Assembly (NCBI RefSeq): GCF_002958735.1
Contig: NZ_PPGH01000037.1
Coordinates: forward strand, 372,001-436,000
Direction: 5' to 3'
Source of the DNA: Chromatium okenii
GTDB lineage: Bacteria; Pseudomonadota; Gammaproteobacteria; Chromatiales; Chromatiaceae
DNA: 64,000 nt
The notes under the pieces are model-generated. The model had not been told where the DNA came from, searched no databases, and saw only the letters and a program-made list of their open reading frames with translations. Positions 52,644 through 63,840 of the stretch are shown piece by piece. The translations under genes and the position numbers were made by a program. How positions within the stretch are numbered: the first letter of the stretch is position 1; the number at the start of each line of letters is the position of its first letter.

Positions 52644-55600
52644 ATGCCGCGCATTTTCGACAATATCAATCAAAATTTACTGCCCGCGTTACTTGACACT
52701 TTAAAGGTCGGTGAGCGGGCAGATTGCTGTGTGGGTTATTTCAATTTGCGCGGCTGGCGACAACTCGCCGATGCAGTTGGAAATTGGGCGGGCGGCGACG
52801 GTCATTGCTGTCGGTTGTTGGTCGGAATGCAATCAACGCCGTCCGAGGTTTGCGGCAGGCGCTGCGGCTGGGTCAACACACGCCGCGCATTGATAATCAA
52901 ATGGTGGTGCAGGAAAAGCGCCGGTTGGCGGAAGAATTCCGGCAGCAATTGACCTTTGGCATTCCGACCAATGCCGATGAAGCGGCACTGCGCCAGCTCG
53001 CTCGCCAACTCCGCGCCAGCCAGTTGATCGTTAAAGTGCATTGTCTTATCCGCTCCACGCCAAGCTGTATCTCGTGTATCGCACCGATGCGAATAATCCA
53101 ATCACCGGTTTTGTCGGCAGCAGCAATTTGACCTTTGCTGGGCTGCAACAGCAGGGCGAATTGAATTTGGATGTGATTGATCACGATGCCTGCTACAAGC
53201 TGGCGCATTGGTTTGAAGACCGCTGGGGCGACCGCTGGTGCGTTGATTTATCAAACGAATTGGCGACGCTCATTGAAGAAAGTTGGGCCGCAGATCGGCT
53301 GGTGTCGCCTTATCACATTTATCTGCGCATGGCGTGGTATTTGGCGCAGGACGTTCGCGCTGGCATCGCCGAGTTTCGGATTCCGCCTTTGTTTCAACAC
53401 GTTTTATTGGATTTTCAAGCTGCTGCCGTACAAACCGCAGCGCGTCATCTCAATCAACGCGGCGGCGTGTTGATCGGCGATGTCGTTGGTTTAGGGAAAT
53501 CGGTGATGGCGACGGCGCTGGCCAAGATTTTCGAGGACGATCACGGCACGGAAACGCTGATCATTTGCCCGAAAAATTTGGTGACGATGTGGGAGCACTA
53601 CGCGCACCGTTATCAGCTCTGCGCCAAGGTGTTGTCGCTGTCGCGGGTGTTGGCGGAATTGCCAGAAAAAACGCGCCGTTATCGCGTGGTGCTGATTGAT
53701 GAATCGCACAATTTGCGCAACAAAGACAGTAAACGCTGGCGCGTCATCCGCGACTACATCGAACGCAATGACAGCCGCGTCATTCTGCTGTCCGCTACGC
53801 CGTATAACAAAAATTACGGGGACCTCTCGGCGCAACTCGCGCTCTTTCTCAAAGAAGACACGGATTTAGGTATTCGCCCAGAGCGGCTGGTGGCGGCGCT
53901 TGGTGGCGAGAAACAATTCAACGAGCAGCATCAATGTTCAGTCCGTTCGCTGGCTGCGTTTGAAAAGAGCGACGATCCAGACGATTGGCGCGATTTGATG
54001 CGGCTGTATCTGGTGCGGCGCACCCGCAGCTTCATTATTCAGCACTACGCCGAAAGCGATGAACGCGGGCAATTTCTGCGTTTTCCTGACGGCAGCACAT
54101 CCTATTTTCCGCAGCGCATTCCGCAAAATGTCGTGTTTCCGATTGACGAGCGCAACGCCAATGATCCTTACGCCGGCTCTATTCGGAAGCAGTGGTGAAC
54201 ACCATCGCGGCGCTGCTGTTGCCGCGTTATGGCTTGAAAAAATATCTCAATGATCCGTTGCCTGCGTTGTCGCTCACCAGCGAGCAGGAACAGATCATCG
54301 TGGATTTGTCACGCGCCGGAACGCGATTGATGGGCTTTTGTCGTACTAATTTATTTAAGCGGTTGGAAAGCGCCGGCCCGACGTTTTTATTGTCAATTGA
54401 GCGGCATATTCTGCGCAATTTCAGCATGTTACATGCTTTAGAACAGGGTTTAGATGTTCCGCTGGGAACGCAGGAGGCGGTGTGGCTCGATGCTGGTGAT
54501 GATGATCCTGATGATCCGCAGACGCTGCCGGAGGTTGAGGAAGAAATCCCCCCCAACCCCCCTTTTGCAAAGGGGGGAGTTGAAGAAGTGCCTTGTTCAA
54601 AGGAGGGAGACTCAGAAAGCCCCCCTTTGGAAAAGGGGGGTTGGGGGATTTGAATTTAAAAAACCGCGCCGCCGCCATTGATGCCAGTTATCGCAGCACC
54701 TACCAAAAACGTTTTCGTTGGTTGCCCAGCGCCTTGTTCAAGCCCGAGCTGGCTGAGGATTTGTTGAAAGATGCGCTGGCGCTGGTGGAGATTTTGACGC
54801 AGTGCGGCAACTGGAATCCGCAGCAGGACACCAAGCTGGCGGAATTGGCGCGGCTGATTACCGAGCAGCATCCGCACGATAAATTGCTGATTTTCACCCA
54901 GTTTGCAGATACCGCTGCGTATCTCGCCAAACAGTTGCAGGCACGAAACGTCACCCAGTTGGCGCTGGCGACGGGGCAAAGCGCCGATCCCACTGAATTA
55001 GCGCGGCGCTTTTCGCCGATCTCAAATGCCGCGACCGTGACGGCAGCCGATGCAGTCCGCGTGTTGATTGCGACCGATGTGCTGTCGGAAGGTCAAAACT
55101 TGCAAGACTGCGCCATCGTGGTGAATTACGACCTGCCGTGGGCGATCATTCGGCTGATTCAACGCGCTGGGCGCGTGGATCGCATCGGTCAGCAAGCCGA
55201 CTGCATCCGCTGTTATTCGTTCGTGCCGGCCGACGGCGTGGAGCGCATTTTGAATTTGCGGCAGCGCGTCCGCGAACGCTTGAATCAAAATGCGGAAGTC
55301 GTTGGTTCTGATGAACTCTTTTTTGATGATGACGCAAAAGTGCTGGCGCAGGATCAGGCGCTGCGCGATCTCTATACCGAAAAAAGCGGCATTCTCGATG
55401 CCGACCATGATGGTGAGGTCGATCTCGCGTCTTACGCCTTTCAAATCTGGAAAAACGCCACCGCTGCCGATCCGAGTCTGGTCGCCAAAATCGAAAATCT
55501 GCCCGCTGTGGTGTACGCGACGAAAGCGCAGCCGCGTCGCATCAATGCACCGCCCGGCGTTTTGGTTTACACCCGCACGCCGCAGGGCAATGACGCGCTG

Positions 55601-56098
55601 GCGTGGATCGACGACACCGGCGCTGCCGTCACGCAATCGCAATTGACGATTTTGCAGGCTGCCGAATGCACCGCCGACACGGTGGCGCTGCCGCGTGTCG
55701 AGCAACATCACGATCTGACTAAACTCGGCATTGCGCATATTCTCAAGGAAGAACAACGGTTTGGCGGTTCGCTGGGTCGCGCCAGCGGTGCTCGCGCCAA
55801 AGCCTATGAACGGCTCAAACGCTATCGGTTGAATGTGGGCGACAAGCGCGATTTGTTAATGACGGATGATGAAGTGCGGTGCATGGATCGAACGTTAGAA
55901 ACGCTATTGCGTTATCCGTTATTTCATAGCGCATTGGATACGCTCAATCGCCAATTGCGCACAGGAATTAGCGATCAACATTTAGTGGATTTGCTATTAA
56001 ATTTGCAGCGCGATGAACGGCTCTGTGTGACGCATACACTCCCAGAACAGCAGGAGCCGCAATTGATTTGTACGCTGGGATTGTGTGCGCCGGATTGA
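52644..56098 (+). CDS. PLD-like nuclease / SNF2-type helicase (frame broken; carries repeat insertion)
   Basis: About 1,152 residues after four one-base repairs (near 52840, 53040, 54155 and inside the repeat at 54543-54652). N-terminus: PLD-like domain with GYFNLRGW, PLHAKLYLV (H-x-K) and GFVGSSNLT. Helicase lobe 1: GDVVGLGKSVMATALA (Walker A), IDESHNLRN (DESH) and LLSATPYNK. Lobe 2: DKLLIFTQFADTAAYL, ATDVLSEGQNLQDC and QRAGRVDRIGQ. A C-terminal region follows. The fusion suggests DNA translocation coupled to cleavage. With the adenine methylase at 58.0 kb it resembles parts of DISARM-like or other restriction systems, but DrmA and DrmB are not in the window. Confidence 0.85.
54543..54652. 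repeat. C/G-rich palindromic repeat, copy 2, inside the helicase gene
   Basis: About 110 bp with the same layout as 25030-25120: outer AAATCCCCCC / GGGGGATTT, inner CCCCCCTTTT / AAAAGGGGGG, then AAGGGGGGAG and AAAGCCCCCCTTT around a GGAGGGAGA core. It lies in the linker between the two helicase lobes. Read in the gene's direction it encodes PPNPPFAKGG and PPLEKGG-type peptides, so it may be tolerated as a coding insertion. Confidence 0.87.
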
Positions 56099-56143
56099 AG
56101 CAATCAACCATTTGGCTTTTTCACTGTAAACGAGTCAATCACC

Positions 56144-56731
56144 ATGACCATTTTACACTCACAAACGACATTAACAGCACAGGAATATCTTGATTGGGAA
56201 CGCCAACAAGAAATGCGTCACGAATTCATCAATGGTGAAATTTACGCTATGACCGGAGCCAGCCGCAGCCATAATTTAATCTGTAGCAATTTAGTTGCTG
56301 CATTGCATTCTCAATTGCGCGGAAAATCCTGTGAAGTGTACGTCAATGACATGCGCGTTAAAGTCAGTATCACTGGCATGTATACCTATCCTGATGTTGT
56401 GATTGCCTGCGATAAACCCGCCTTTGAAGATCAGCAAATTGATACACTACTGAATCCACTATTGATTATTGAAGTGTTGTCTCATTCAGCCGAAGGCTAT
56501 GATCGCGGCGCGAAGTTTTTACATTATCGCAATCTGCCATCGTTGCAGGATTATTTATTAGTTTCCAAGCACGAAATCAGGATTGAACATTACACTCGGC
56601 AAGTGGATCATTGCTGGTTATTAACTGAATATCAGCAAAGCGATGAACGCATTGCATTTGATGCGCTGGGTTGCAGTGTGCTGGTGCAGGACGTTTATGA
56701 GCGCGTGATGGAACTTTTCATTGAGGTTTAA
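56144..56731 (+). CDS. Uma2 family (DUF820) endonuclease-like protein
   Basis: 195 residues. MTAQEYLDWERQQ-type opening (here LTAQEYLDWERQQEMRHEFINGEIYAMTGA), then the PD-(D/E)xK core YPDVVIACDK ... NPLLIIEVLSHSAEGYDRGAKF and LQDYLLVSKHEIRIEHYTR. Uma2 genes are abundant in cyanobacteria and some gammaproteobacteria and may come from transposons. The biological role is unclear. It lies 45 bases after the helicase, in the accessory island. Confidence 0.9.
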   Translation: MTILHSQTTLTAQEYLDWERQQEMRHEFINGEIYAMTGASRSHNLICSNLVAALHSQLRGKSCEVYVNDMRVKVSITGMYTYPDVVIACDKPAFEDQQIDTLLNPLLIIEVLSHSAEGYDRGAKFLHYRNLPSLQDYLLVSKHEIRIEHYTRQVDHCWLLTEYQQSDERIAFDALGCSVLVQDVYERVMELFIEV

Positions 56732-56793
56732 TCTGCTGATTTTATGAATTATGTTGTGTTTTATAATTCTATTTTTGCTCAATGGATCCCTCT

Positions 56794-57090
56794 ATGTTTA
56801 TCATCAAGCGCACGAATGAGTTTGCTGCTTGGCTCGATGGCTTAAAAGATCGAGAAACTCGTGTTCGGATTAATCGCCGAATTGATCGGGCAAGTCGTGG
56901 TCATTTTGGTGATGTCAAGCCGATTAGCGGCGGCATATTTGAAATGCGCGAACATTTTGGTCCCGGTTGGCGAATGTATTATATTCAACGCGGCGCAACA
57001 TTAATTGTCATGTTGGGTGGTGGAGATAAATCGACGCAACTCGCCGATATTAATAAGGCTGTTCAGTATGCAGCCGCTTTTGAGGAATAA
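56794..57090 (+). CDS. RelE/ParE-superfamily toxin (HigB/Gp49-like)
   Basis: 98 residues from the ATG at 56794 (MFIIKRTNEFAAWLDGLKD), with GGA about ten bases upstream. The pattern RVRINRRIDRASRGHFGDVKPISGGIFEMREHFGPGWRMYYIQRG and LIVMLGGGDKSTQ is that of the addiction-module killer family. It probably cleaves ribosome-bound mRNA. The antitoxin gene follows after three bases, so the two form one operon. Confidence 0.9.
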   Translation: MFIIKRTNEFAAWLDGLKDRETRVRINRRIDRASRGHFGDVKPISGGIFEMREHFGPGWRMYYIQRGATLIVMLGGGDKSTQLADINKAVQYAAAFEE

Positions 57091-57093
57091 ACC

Positions 57094-57390
57094 ATGACGC
57101 ATAAAATTCCGCTTTCTACTGTGCCTGATTTTGATCCCGCCGAACATCTCAAAGATGAAGAAGATATTGCACTCTATTTAACTTTAGTGCTCGAGGACGG
57201 CGATCCATCCGAATTAGCACATGCTTTAGGAGTCGTTGCACGTGCTCGCGGAATGACTGAAATTGCGAAGATATCAGGAATCACTCGTGAAGCATTATTT
57301 GCATCATTGCATCTTGATACTCCACCATGTTTTGAGATTATCACTCAGGTGTATCAAGCGTGTGGCGTAAAAATTCCACTGATGCGTTAA
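57094..57390 (+). CDS. Addiction-module antidote protein (HigA-like)
   Basis: 98 residues. FDPAEHLKDEEDIALYLTLVLEDGD is the standard opening of the family, followed by an HTH_3-type segment, LGVVARARGMTEIAKISGITREALFASL. It should neutralise the upstream toxin and repress the operon. The frame is intact. Confidence 0.92.
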   Translation: MTHKIPLSTVPDFDPAEHLKDEEDIALYLTLVLEDGDPSELAHALGVVARARGMTEIAKISGITREALFASLHLDTPPCFEIITQVYQACGVKIPLMR

Positions 57391-57434
57391 TCAACTTATC
57401 CGCCTAAAAAGCGGAGATTCTTGCGGAGAAATTG

Positions 57435-57920
57435 ATGACTGAACTCAGTATGCTATATGAAAAAGATTATTCTGCTTGGGCACAACGCAATGCTGAATTA
57501 TTGCGCTCGCGGAATTATGCAGAGTTGGATATTGAACATCTGGTGGAAGAGTTGAGCGATATGAGTAAAACGGAGCGCCGCGAATTGCAGAGCCGTTTGT
57601 TAACGCTGCTCGCGCATTTATTAAAATGGGAGTATCAATATCAAACGCTTTCCGAACGCTGGCGTGAATTCGATGGACGCAGTTGGCGTATGACGATCAT
57701 CGAACAGCGTAAAAAAATTGCGGTGCTATTACGTCAATCACCCGGTCTTCAATCCGTATTAACTGACACCATTGCTGCTGCTTATCCTGATGCAGTTGAT
57801 TTAGCACATCGGGAAACGCGCTTGCCATTAAAGACTTTTCCGACCAGTTGCCCCTATTCAGTGGCGCAGATTTTTAACGATGATTATCCAATGGATGCGT
57901 CAAATACTTCAGAAGAATAA
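57435..57920 (+). CDS. DUF29 family protein
   Basis: 161 residues from the ATG at 57435, with GGAG upstream. The family pattern is clear: LYEKDYSAWAQRNAELLRSRNYAELDIEHLVEELSDMSKTERRELQSRL, HLLKWEYQ, WRMTIIEQR and the C-terminal CPYSVAQIFNDDYPMD. Function is unknown. DUF29 genes share a distribution with Uma2 genes and often lie near mobile or toxin-antitoxin loci. Confidence 0.92.
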   Translation: MTELSMLYEKDYSAWAQRNAELLRSRNYAELDIEHLVEELSDMSKTERRELQSRLLTLLAHLLKWEYQYQTLSERWREFDGRSWRMTIIEQRKKIAVLLRQSPGLQSVLTDTIAAAYPDAVDLAHRETRLPLKTFPTSCPYSVAQIFNDDYPMDASNTSEE

Positions 57921-58004
57921 ACCGCAGATTGTCAATTAAGCAATTTTGTGCGTTAATGCACATCATTAACGCACCATCATTTTAATTTTTTGAGTATTCA
58001 CTAA

Positions 58005-61000
58005 ATGGACAAACTCCAAATTGAACGGCTGCGCGATCATCTGCAAAATTTTAATTTTACCGCGTTATTTATTGAAGAACTCGGATGGTCGTATACGCAT
58101 GACCAGCCGTTTTTGATGACTGCGCAAGGTAATCATTTCAGATAAAAGCGATTGCTGAGATGTCTGGCGTGGTGGCGTTTTTAGTGGACGGTTTGCCAGA
58201 GCGTGAGATGCGTTTAGCAATTCATGGGAATTAACAAAGAAGGCGCATGAAAATTTGGTGATTTTTGTCGATCAAATGAATGCAATCACGCAGAGTTTGT
58301 GGTTATGGATGCGCCGCGATGAAAAGCGACAATTTCCGCGTGAGCATCTGTATGTGAAAGGACAACCGGGCGATTTGTTTTTATCTAAATTGTCGGGAAT
58401 TGTGGTTGATATTAATACATTAGATGAGAACGGTCAGTATCCATTGGCGCAATTGCTCGCTCGCATGACTGCGGCATTGGATGTGGAGCGCGTCACCAAG
58501 GCTTTTTTTAAGGAATATGCAGCGCAGCGGTTGGTTTTTATTGAGCTGATTGCTGGTGTTACAAATGAAAAAGATCGCGCTTGGCTGGCATCAATTGTGA
58601 TGAATCGGTTGATGTTTATTTGGTTTTTACAGCGCAAACATTTTCTTGATGGCGGTAATCTCAATTATTTGGTGAATAAGCTGGCAAGCAGTCGTCAACG
58701 CGGCGTTGATTTGTTTTACAGCGAGTTTTTACAGGCGTTGTTTTTTGAGGGTTTTGCGTTGCCGAAAGAAAAGCGCAGTGCAAAGACGCAGGCGTTGATT
58801 GGGGAGATTCGCTTTTTGAATGGCGGTTTATTTTTGCCGCATCGGTTGGAAATGCAATACAAGGACACGTTGCAAATTCCTGATGCTGCGTTTGAAAATC
58901 TGTTTAAGTTATTTTCCAGTTATTCGTGGCATCTGGATGATGCGCCGGGCGGACAGGATAACGAAATCAATCCCGATGTGTTGGGTTATATTTTTGAAAA
59001 GTATGTGAATCAAAAGGCGTTCGGTGCATATTATACGCGCCCAGAAATTACCAATTATTTGTGCGAGCGCACGATTCATGGGCTAATTTTGGCGCATTTT
59101 AATACAGAACATCCATTTGCTTTGCCAGTAGCGGCTGGGCGCAAGTTTGAGAGTTTGAATGATTTGATTTTGCATTTGGATGTGGATTTATGTCGGGAAT
59201 TGTTGCAGTTATTGCCTAAGTTAAAATTGCTTGATCCAGCTTGCGGTTCTGGGGCGTTTTTGGTGGCAGCGATGAAAACGCTGATTAACATTTATTCGGC
59301 GTTGATTGAGAAAATTAAACAGCTCAATGATCCCGAATTGCTGGCCATTGTGACGCAGTGGGAAACTGCGCATAAAAGTTTGGCGTATTTCATTAAACGC
59401 ACCATCATCACTGATAATCTATTTGGCGTGGAGATTCACGAGGAGGCAGTTGAAATTGCTAAATTGCGGCTGTTTTTGGCGTTGGTGTCATCGGCGCAGA
59501 CGGTGGAGCAATTGGAGCCGTTGCCGAACATTGATTTTAATATCGTTGCCGGTAATTCGTTGATTGGGTTAATGCACGTTAACGCCGCTGATTATGAGAA
59601 ACATGAGAAGATTAAAAATAAGACTGGCGATCTTTTTCGCACTTCAACTTACCGCGAGATGGTGAATGAAAAGAATCGGTTGATTGCGCTGTATCGCGGT
59701 GATGATGCAAAAATGAGTAGCGAGGCGCTGGCGACGATTAAATGCGAGATTGAATCCCATAAGGCAGCGGCGCAAGCGGTGTTGAATGAGATTTTATTAA
59801 ATGCAATGGATCAGGCTGGTGTGCGGTTTGAGCAGGCAAATTGGGATGCAGCCAAGAATAAGATGGGCAAGCCGACGAAGCGCAAATTGCTTATTGCTGA
59901 TATTGAATCGCTGCGTCCGTTTCATTGGGGTTTGAATTCGATGAGGTATTAGCTCGCGGTGGTTTTGATGCGATGATTACCAATCCGCCGTGGGAAATTG
60001 TGAAGCCGAATGCAAAGGAGTTTTTTCAGGAGCATTCAGCGGTGGTGACGAAGAATAAGATGACGATTAAAGAATTCGAGAAGGAACAAGATAAGTTATT
60101 AGTTGATGAAGCCGTTCGGGATTTGTGGCTGGCGTATTTATCGACCTTTGCGCATCAATCAGCGTGGTTTCGTGCTGCGCCGCAATTCAAGTTTCAATCG
60201 GCAGTGGTGAATGGTAAAAAGACCGGCAGCGACATCAATTTGTATAAGTTATTCGTGGAGCAATGCGCGAATTTGCTGCGCGATGGCGGCGAGTGTGGAA
60301 TTGTCATTCCGTCGGGAATTTATACCGATTTGGGCGCAAAAGGTTTGCGGGATTTGTTATTCAATCAGAATCAGGTGACGGGTTTATTTTGCTTTGAAAA
60401 TCGAGAAGAGATTTTTGAGGGCGTCCATCGTAGTTTTAAGTTTGTGGTATTGACGTTTGCAAAGGGTGGTTCAACGATACAATTCCCGGCTGCGTTTATG
60501 CGCCATAAAGTAGCAGAATTGGCGACATTCCCAGCGCAGATGGGTTTGCAATTGCCCATTGAATTGATCCGCCGGTTGTCGCCCGATTCGCATTCGGTGA
60601 TGGAATTCAAAAGTGCAATTGATATGCAAATTGCGGAAAAGATGCTGAAGTTTCCGCTGCTCGGTGAAACGATTGAAGGCACTTGGAATCTGCGTTTAAC
60701 GAATGAATTTCACATGACCAACGACAGCCATTTATTCAAAACGGAGCCAGGCGCTGGGCGGTTGCCATTATATGAAGGGAAACATTTTCATCAATTTACT
60801 GCGGATCATGGACAGCCAAAGTATTGGTTAAACGAAAATGAAGCTCGTTCTGATTTAATTACAGCACGAATAAAACAAGCTAAAAAACTAATTACTGCAT
60901 CAACGGTTTCTGCTGAAGTAAAACCAGAAATGATGCAGCTTGATTATGAAAGTTATCGACTTGCTTTCCGCGATGTTTCTGCCAGTACAAACGAAAGAAC

Positions 61001-61544
61001 TTTTATTGGAACAATTCTTTCTCCAAATCGATTTTGTCCACATACGGTTAGTTTAGAAAACGTATTTTTTGACTCGATAAAAAATGACAAGATTATTTAT
61101 AACTGTACAAATATCAATCATCGAGAGCGTATTTTTTTGATTGCCGTATTGAACAGTTTTGTTCTTGATTATTTGTTCCGGCAGCGTGTTACGTCGCATG
61201 TCTCTTTTTTCTTTGTATACAATATGCCAATTCCCCGCCTCACTGCAACCGATCCAGCATTTTTGCCGATTGTTCATCGCGCAGCACAGCTCATTTGTAT
61301 CACGCCAGAATTCGATGAATTGGCAGCGGCGGTTGGTTTAGAATCACATCGTGACGGCGTTAATGATGCAAATGAACGCGCCCAATTACGCGCCGAACTT
61401 GACGGGTTAATTGCGCATTTATACGGATTAACGGATGACGAATTCGCGCATATTCTGGCAACCTTTCCATTGGTTGACGAAGCGGTGATTGCAGCGACGC
61501 TGGCAGCGTATCGAAACTATGTACACAATGAGAATCGTTTATGA
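58005..61544 (+). CDS. Eco57I-type adenine-specific DNA methylase / restriction enzyme (frame broken three times)
   Basis: About 1,180 residues after three one-base repairs (near 58140, 58228 and 59931). The N-terminal region (LFIEELGWSY, IKAIAEMSGVVAFLVD, KKAHENLVIFVD, REHLYVKGQPGDLFLSKL) is shared with large restriction-modification enzymes. A helical segment with MNRLMFIWFLQRKHFLDGG and NQKAFGAYYTRPEITNYLCE follows, then methylase motif I DPACGSGAFLVAA, DNLFGVEIHEEAVEIAKLRL and the catalytic NPPWE (N6-adenine type). The C-terminal half should recognise the target. No separate nuclease motif is obvious; cleavage may reside in the N-terminal region or in the PLD helicase upstream. It overlaps DUF2283 as ATGA. 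Confidence 0.88.
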
Positions 61545-61762
61545 AAATAAGCTATGACTCTGAAATTGACGCGCTGTATATTCGTCTGCTGGAAGGCAGT
61601 TGTGAATGTCGAACGTTACGTCTTAACGACGAAGTGGCGCTTAATATCGGTCCCGGTGAAACACTCATTGGCATTGAAATTCTTGATGCTAAACAAATTT
61701 TTGGTTCCGACCAATTGCCGAGTATTTCATTAGAAAACATCGGTTATGCGCTGGCATCTTGA
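61541..61762 (+). CDS. DUF2283 family protein
   Basis: 73 residues: MKISYDSEIDALYIRLLEGSC, NIGPGETLIGIEILDAKQIFG. This is the small DUF2283 fold, often found beside toxin-antitoxin or Uma2 genes. It begins inside the methylase stop codon, so it is translated with it. Function is unknown. Confidence 0.9.
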   Translation: MKISYDSEIDALYIRLLEGSCECRTLRLNDEVALNIGPGETLIGIEILDAKQIFGSDQLPSISLENIGYALAS

Positions 61763-61968
61763 GCAATTTTTATGCTGATGCTAATTGACAACAATGTTTA
61801 ATCAATACGCATCAGCGTAATTGGAGCAGCAGCAGTGAATCTCAACAATTTTATTCAGCGGAAAAATGCGCATGGACGCAGCAGTTTGAGCGTTGATTTG
61901 GTCTAACAGTAGCTTATTGATAAATCGCTGATTAAAATCACTGCTCACCATTTCCCTATTTACCGCAA

Positions 61969-61985
61969 CTCGGCATCGCGCCGAG
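61969..61985 (+). promoter_or_regulatory. Small hairpin before ispA
   Basis: CTCGGC / GCCGAG with a five-base loop, about 20 bases before the ispA start. It could influence translation. The 243-bp gap before ispA holds no gene that I recognise. Confidence 0.25.
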
Positions 61986-62005
61986 CATCAATCCGACGAG
62001 CGCCA

Positions 62006-62899
62006 ATGATTGCCAACAATTTAGAAGCCTACCGGACGCACTGCCAAGCGCGTCTCGAATCTGCCCTTGATGACCTGCTGCCTCGCGTCAATGTGCAACC
62101 GGTGCGTCTGCACGAAGCGATGCGTTATTCCGTGCTCGGCGGCGGCAAACGGATTCGTCCGCTGCTGACTTACGCCACCGGCGCAGCACTCGACATTCCC
62201 GCTGCGCGTTTGGATCGTCCGGCCTGCGCGATTGAATTCATTCACGCTTACTCATTGATTCACGACGATTTACCAGCGATGGACGATGACGATTTACGCC
62301 GTGGTCGCCCCACTTGTCACCGCGCATTTGACGAAGCCACGGCGATTTTGGCGGGCGACGCGCTGCAAACGCTGGCATTTCAGGCACTCGCCGAAGCCGG
62401 GGATTTAGACCCGCGCATCCGCGTCGCAATGATTGAACAACTTGCTCGCGCCAGCGGTTCTCGCGGCATGGTTGGCGGACAAGCACTTGATTTAGAAGCA
62501 GAAGGAAAACAATTGAATGTGACCATGTTGGAGCACATTCACATTCACAAAACTGGGGCGCTAATTCGTGCCGCCGTACAAATGGGCATTTTGGCTGATC
62601 CCGCGATCAATCCCGATCACGCGGAACGTTTAGATCGTTACGCCAAATGCCTCGGGCTGGCGTTTCAAATTCAGGACGATGTGCTTGATGTGGAAGGCGA
62701 AACTGCGGCGATTGGCAAAACCGCTGGGCGCGATCAAGTGCTGGATAAAGCTACCTATCCATCATTGGTTGGGCTGGCAGCCGCCAAAGAAATGGTCAGC
62801 GATCTCACCGCGCAGGCGCTAACTGCGATTGCGATTTTTCCGGCTGGCGCAGAACCGCTGCGCTGGATTGCGGGCGCACTTGAAGGGCGCAAAAGTTAA
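62006..62899 (+). CDS. ispA: Farnesyl diphosphate synthase (polyprenyl synthetase)
   Basis: 297 residues. First aspartate-rich motif HDDLPAMDDDDLRRG, second FQIQDDVLDVEG, with GGGKRIRPLL at the N-terminus and KTGALIRAAVQMG. Condenses IPP with DMAPP/GPP in isoprenoid synthesis. The xseB gene that commonly precedes ispA is absent here, where the accessory island ends instead. Confidence 0.96.
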   Translation: MIANNLEAYRTHCQARLESALDDLLPRVNVQPVRLHEAMRYSVLGGGKRIRPLLTYATGAALDIPAARLDRPACAIEFIHAYSLIHDDLPAMDDDDLRRGRPTCHRAFDEATAILAGDALQTLAFQALAEAGDLDPRIRVAMIEQLARASGSRGMVGGQALDLEAEGKQLNVTMLEHIHIHKTGALIRAAVQMGILADPAINPDHAERLDRYAKCLGLAFQIQDDVLDVEGETAAIGKTAGRDQVLDKATYPSLVGLAAAKEMVSDLTAQALTAIAIFPAGAEPLRWIAGALEGRKS

Positions 62900-63003
62900 A
62901 TCTGCCGCAGTTGGCTGTGACCACGACCAACTGCGCAGCACTTTTTTAACGGCAATTGACCCCCAAATTAAATGCCGTTGCTTTTTTAATTGGATAAACA
63001 CTC

Positions 63004-63840
63004 ATGGATCATTCGCTTGAATCGACCTGCTGTAACACTTCAACCGCTGAAATGGTTGATGTACAAGGCAGCGCCGATACCCGTCACATCGCTATTGACA
63101 AAGTCGGCATTAAAGATATTCGTCATCCGGTGCGTGTGCGTGAACGTAACGGAAATGAACAACACACTGTCGCCACGTTCAATATGTATGTGTATTTGCC
63201 GCATGATTTCAAAGGCACACACATGTCGCGTTTTGTGCAGATATTGAATAATCACGAACGCGAGATTAGCGTTGATTCATTCAAAGACATGCTGACCGAA
63301 ATGTCTGCGCGTTTAGAATCCGAAGCTGGGCATATTGAAATGCGCTTCCCGTATTTTATCAATAAGAAAGCGCCGGTTTCAGGAGTGGAAAGTCTGCTTG
63401 ATTACGATGTCACTTTCATTGGCGAAATTTGTCATGGACAACCCACTTTAGAAATTAAAGTGCAAATTCCCGTGACCAGTTTGTGTCCCTGTTCCAAAGA
63501 AATTTCGCGTTATGGCGCACACAATCAGCGTTCACATGTCACCGTGCAAATTCGCGCTCAAGATTTCATTTGGTTAGAAGAAATCATTGAAATGGTTGAA
63601 CAGGAAGCATCATCAGAACTATTCGGCTTATTAAAGCGCCCCGATGAAAAGTTTGTGACTGAACGCGCCTATGAAAATCCCAAGTTTGTTGAGGATATGG
63701 TGCGCGATGTAGCTAAACGCTTAAATGATGATGTGCGCGTCGCAGCCTATATCGTTGAAGCAGAAAACTTTGAATCTATTCATAACCATTCTGCCTATGC
63801 GTTAATTGCCCGCGACAAAGCCATTGAGGTCGCGCCCTGA
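63004..63840 (+). CDS. folE2: GTP cyclohydrolase FolE2
   Basis: 278 residues of the type IB family: [43 protein letters not shown] and the metal-site cysteine in [19 protein letters not shown]. It makes the first folate/queuosine precursor from GTP and, unlike FolE, does not need zinc strictly. The ATG at 63004 follows a 104-bp gap with no clear Zur box. The frame is intact. Confidence 0.95.
   Translation: MDHSLESTCCNTSTAEMVDVQGSADTRHIAIDKVGIKDIRHPVRVRERNGNEQHTVATFNMYVYLPHDFKGTHMSRFVQILNNHEREISVDSFKDMLTEMSARLESEAGHIEMRFPYFINKKAPVSGVESLLDYDVTFIGEICHGQPTLEIKVQIPVTSLCPCSKEISRYGAHNQRSHVTVQIRAQDFIWLEEIIEMVEQEASSELFGLLKRPDEKFVTERAYENPKFVEDMVRDVAKRLNDDVRVAAYIVEAENFESIHNHSAYALIARDKAIEVAP

Noticed and set aside
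52644..61762. Complete DISARM or BREX system
   Set aside because: DrmA, DrmB, BrxA, BrxC, PglZ and BrxL-like proteins are not present in the window. Only a helicase and a methylase of the general type are seen.
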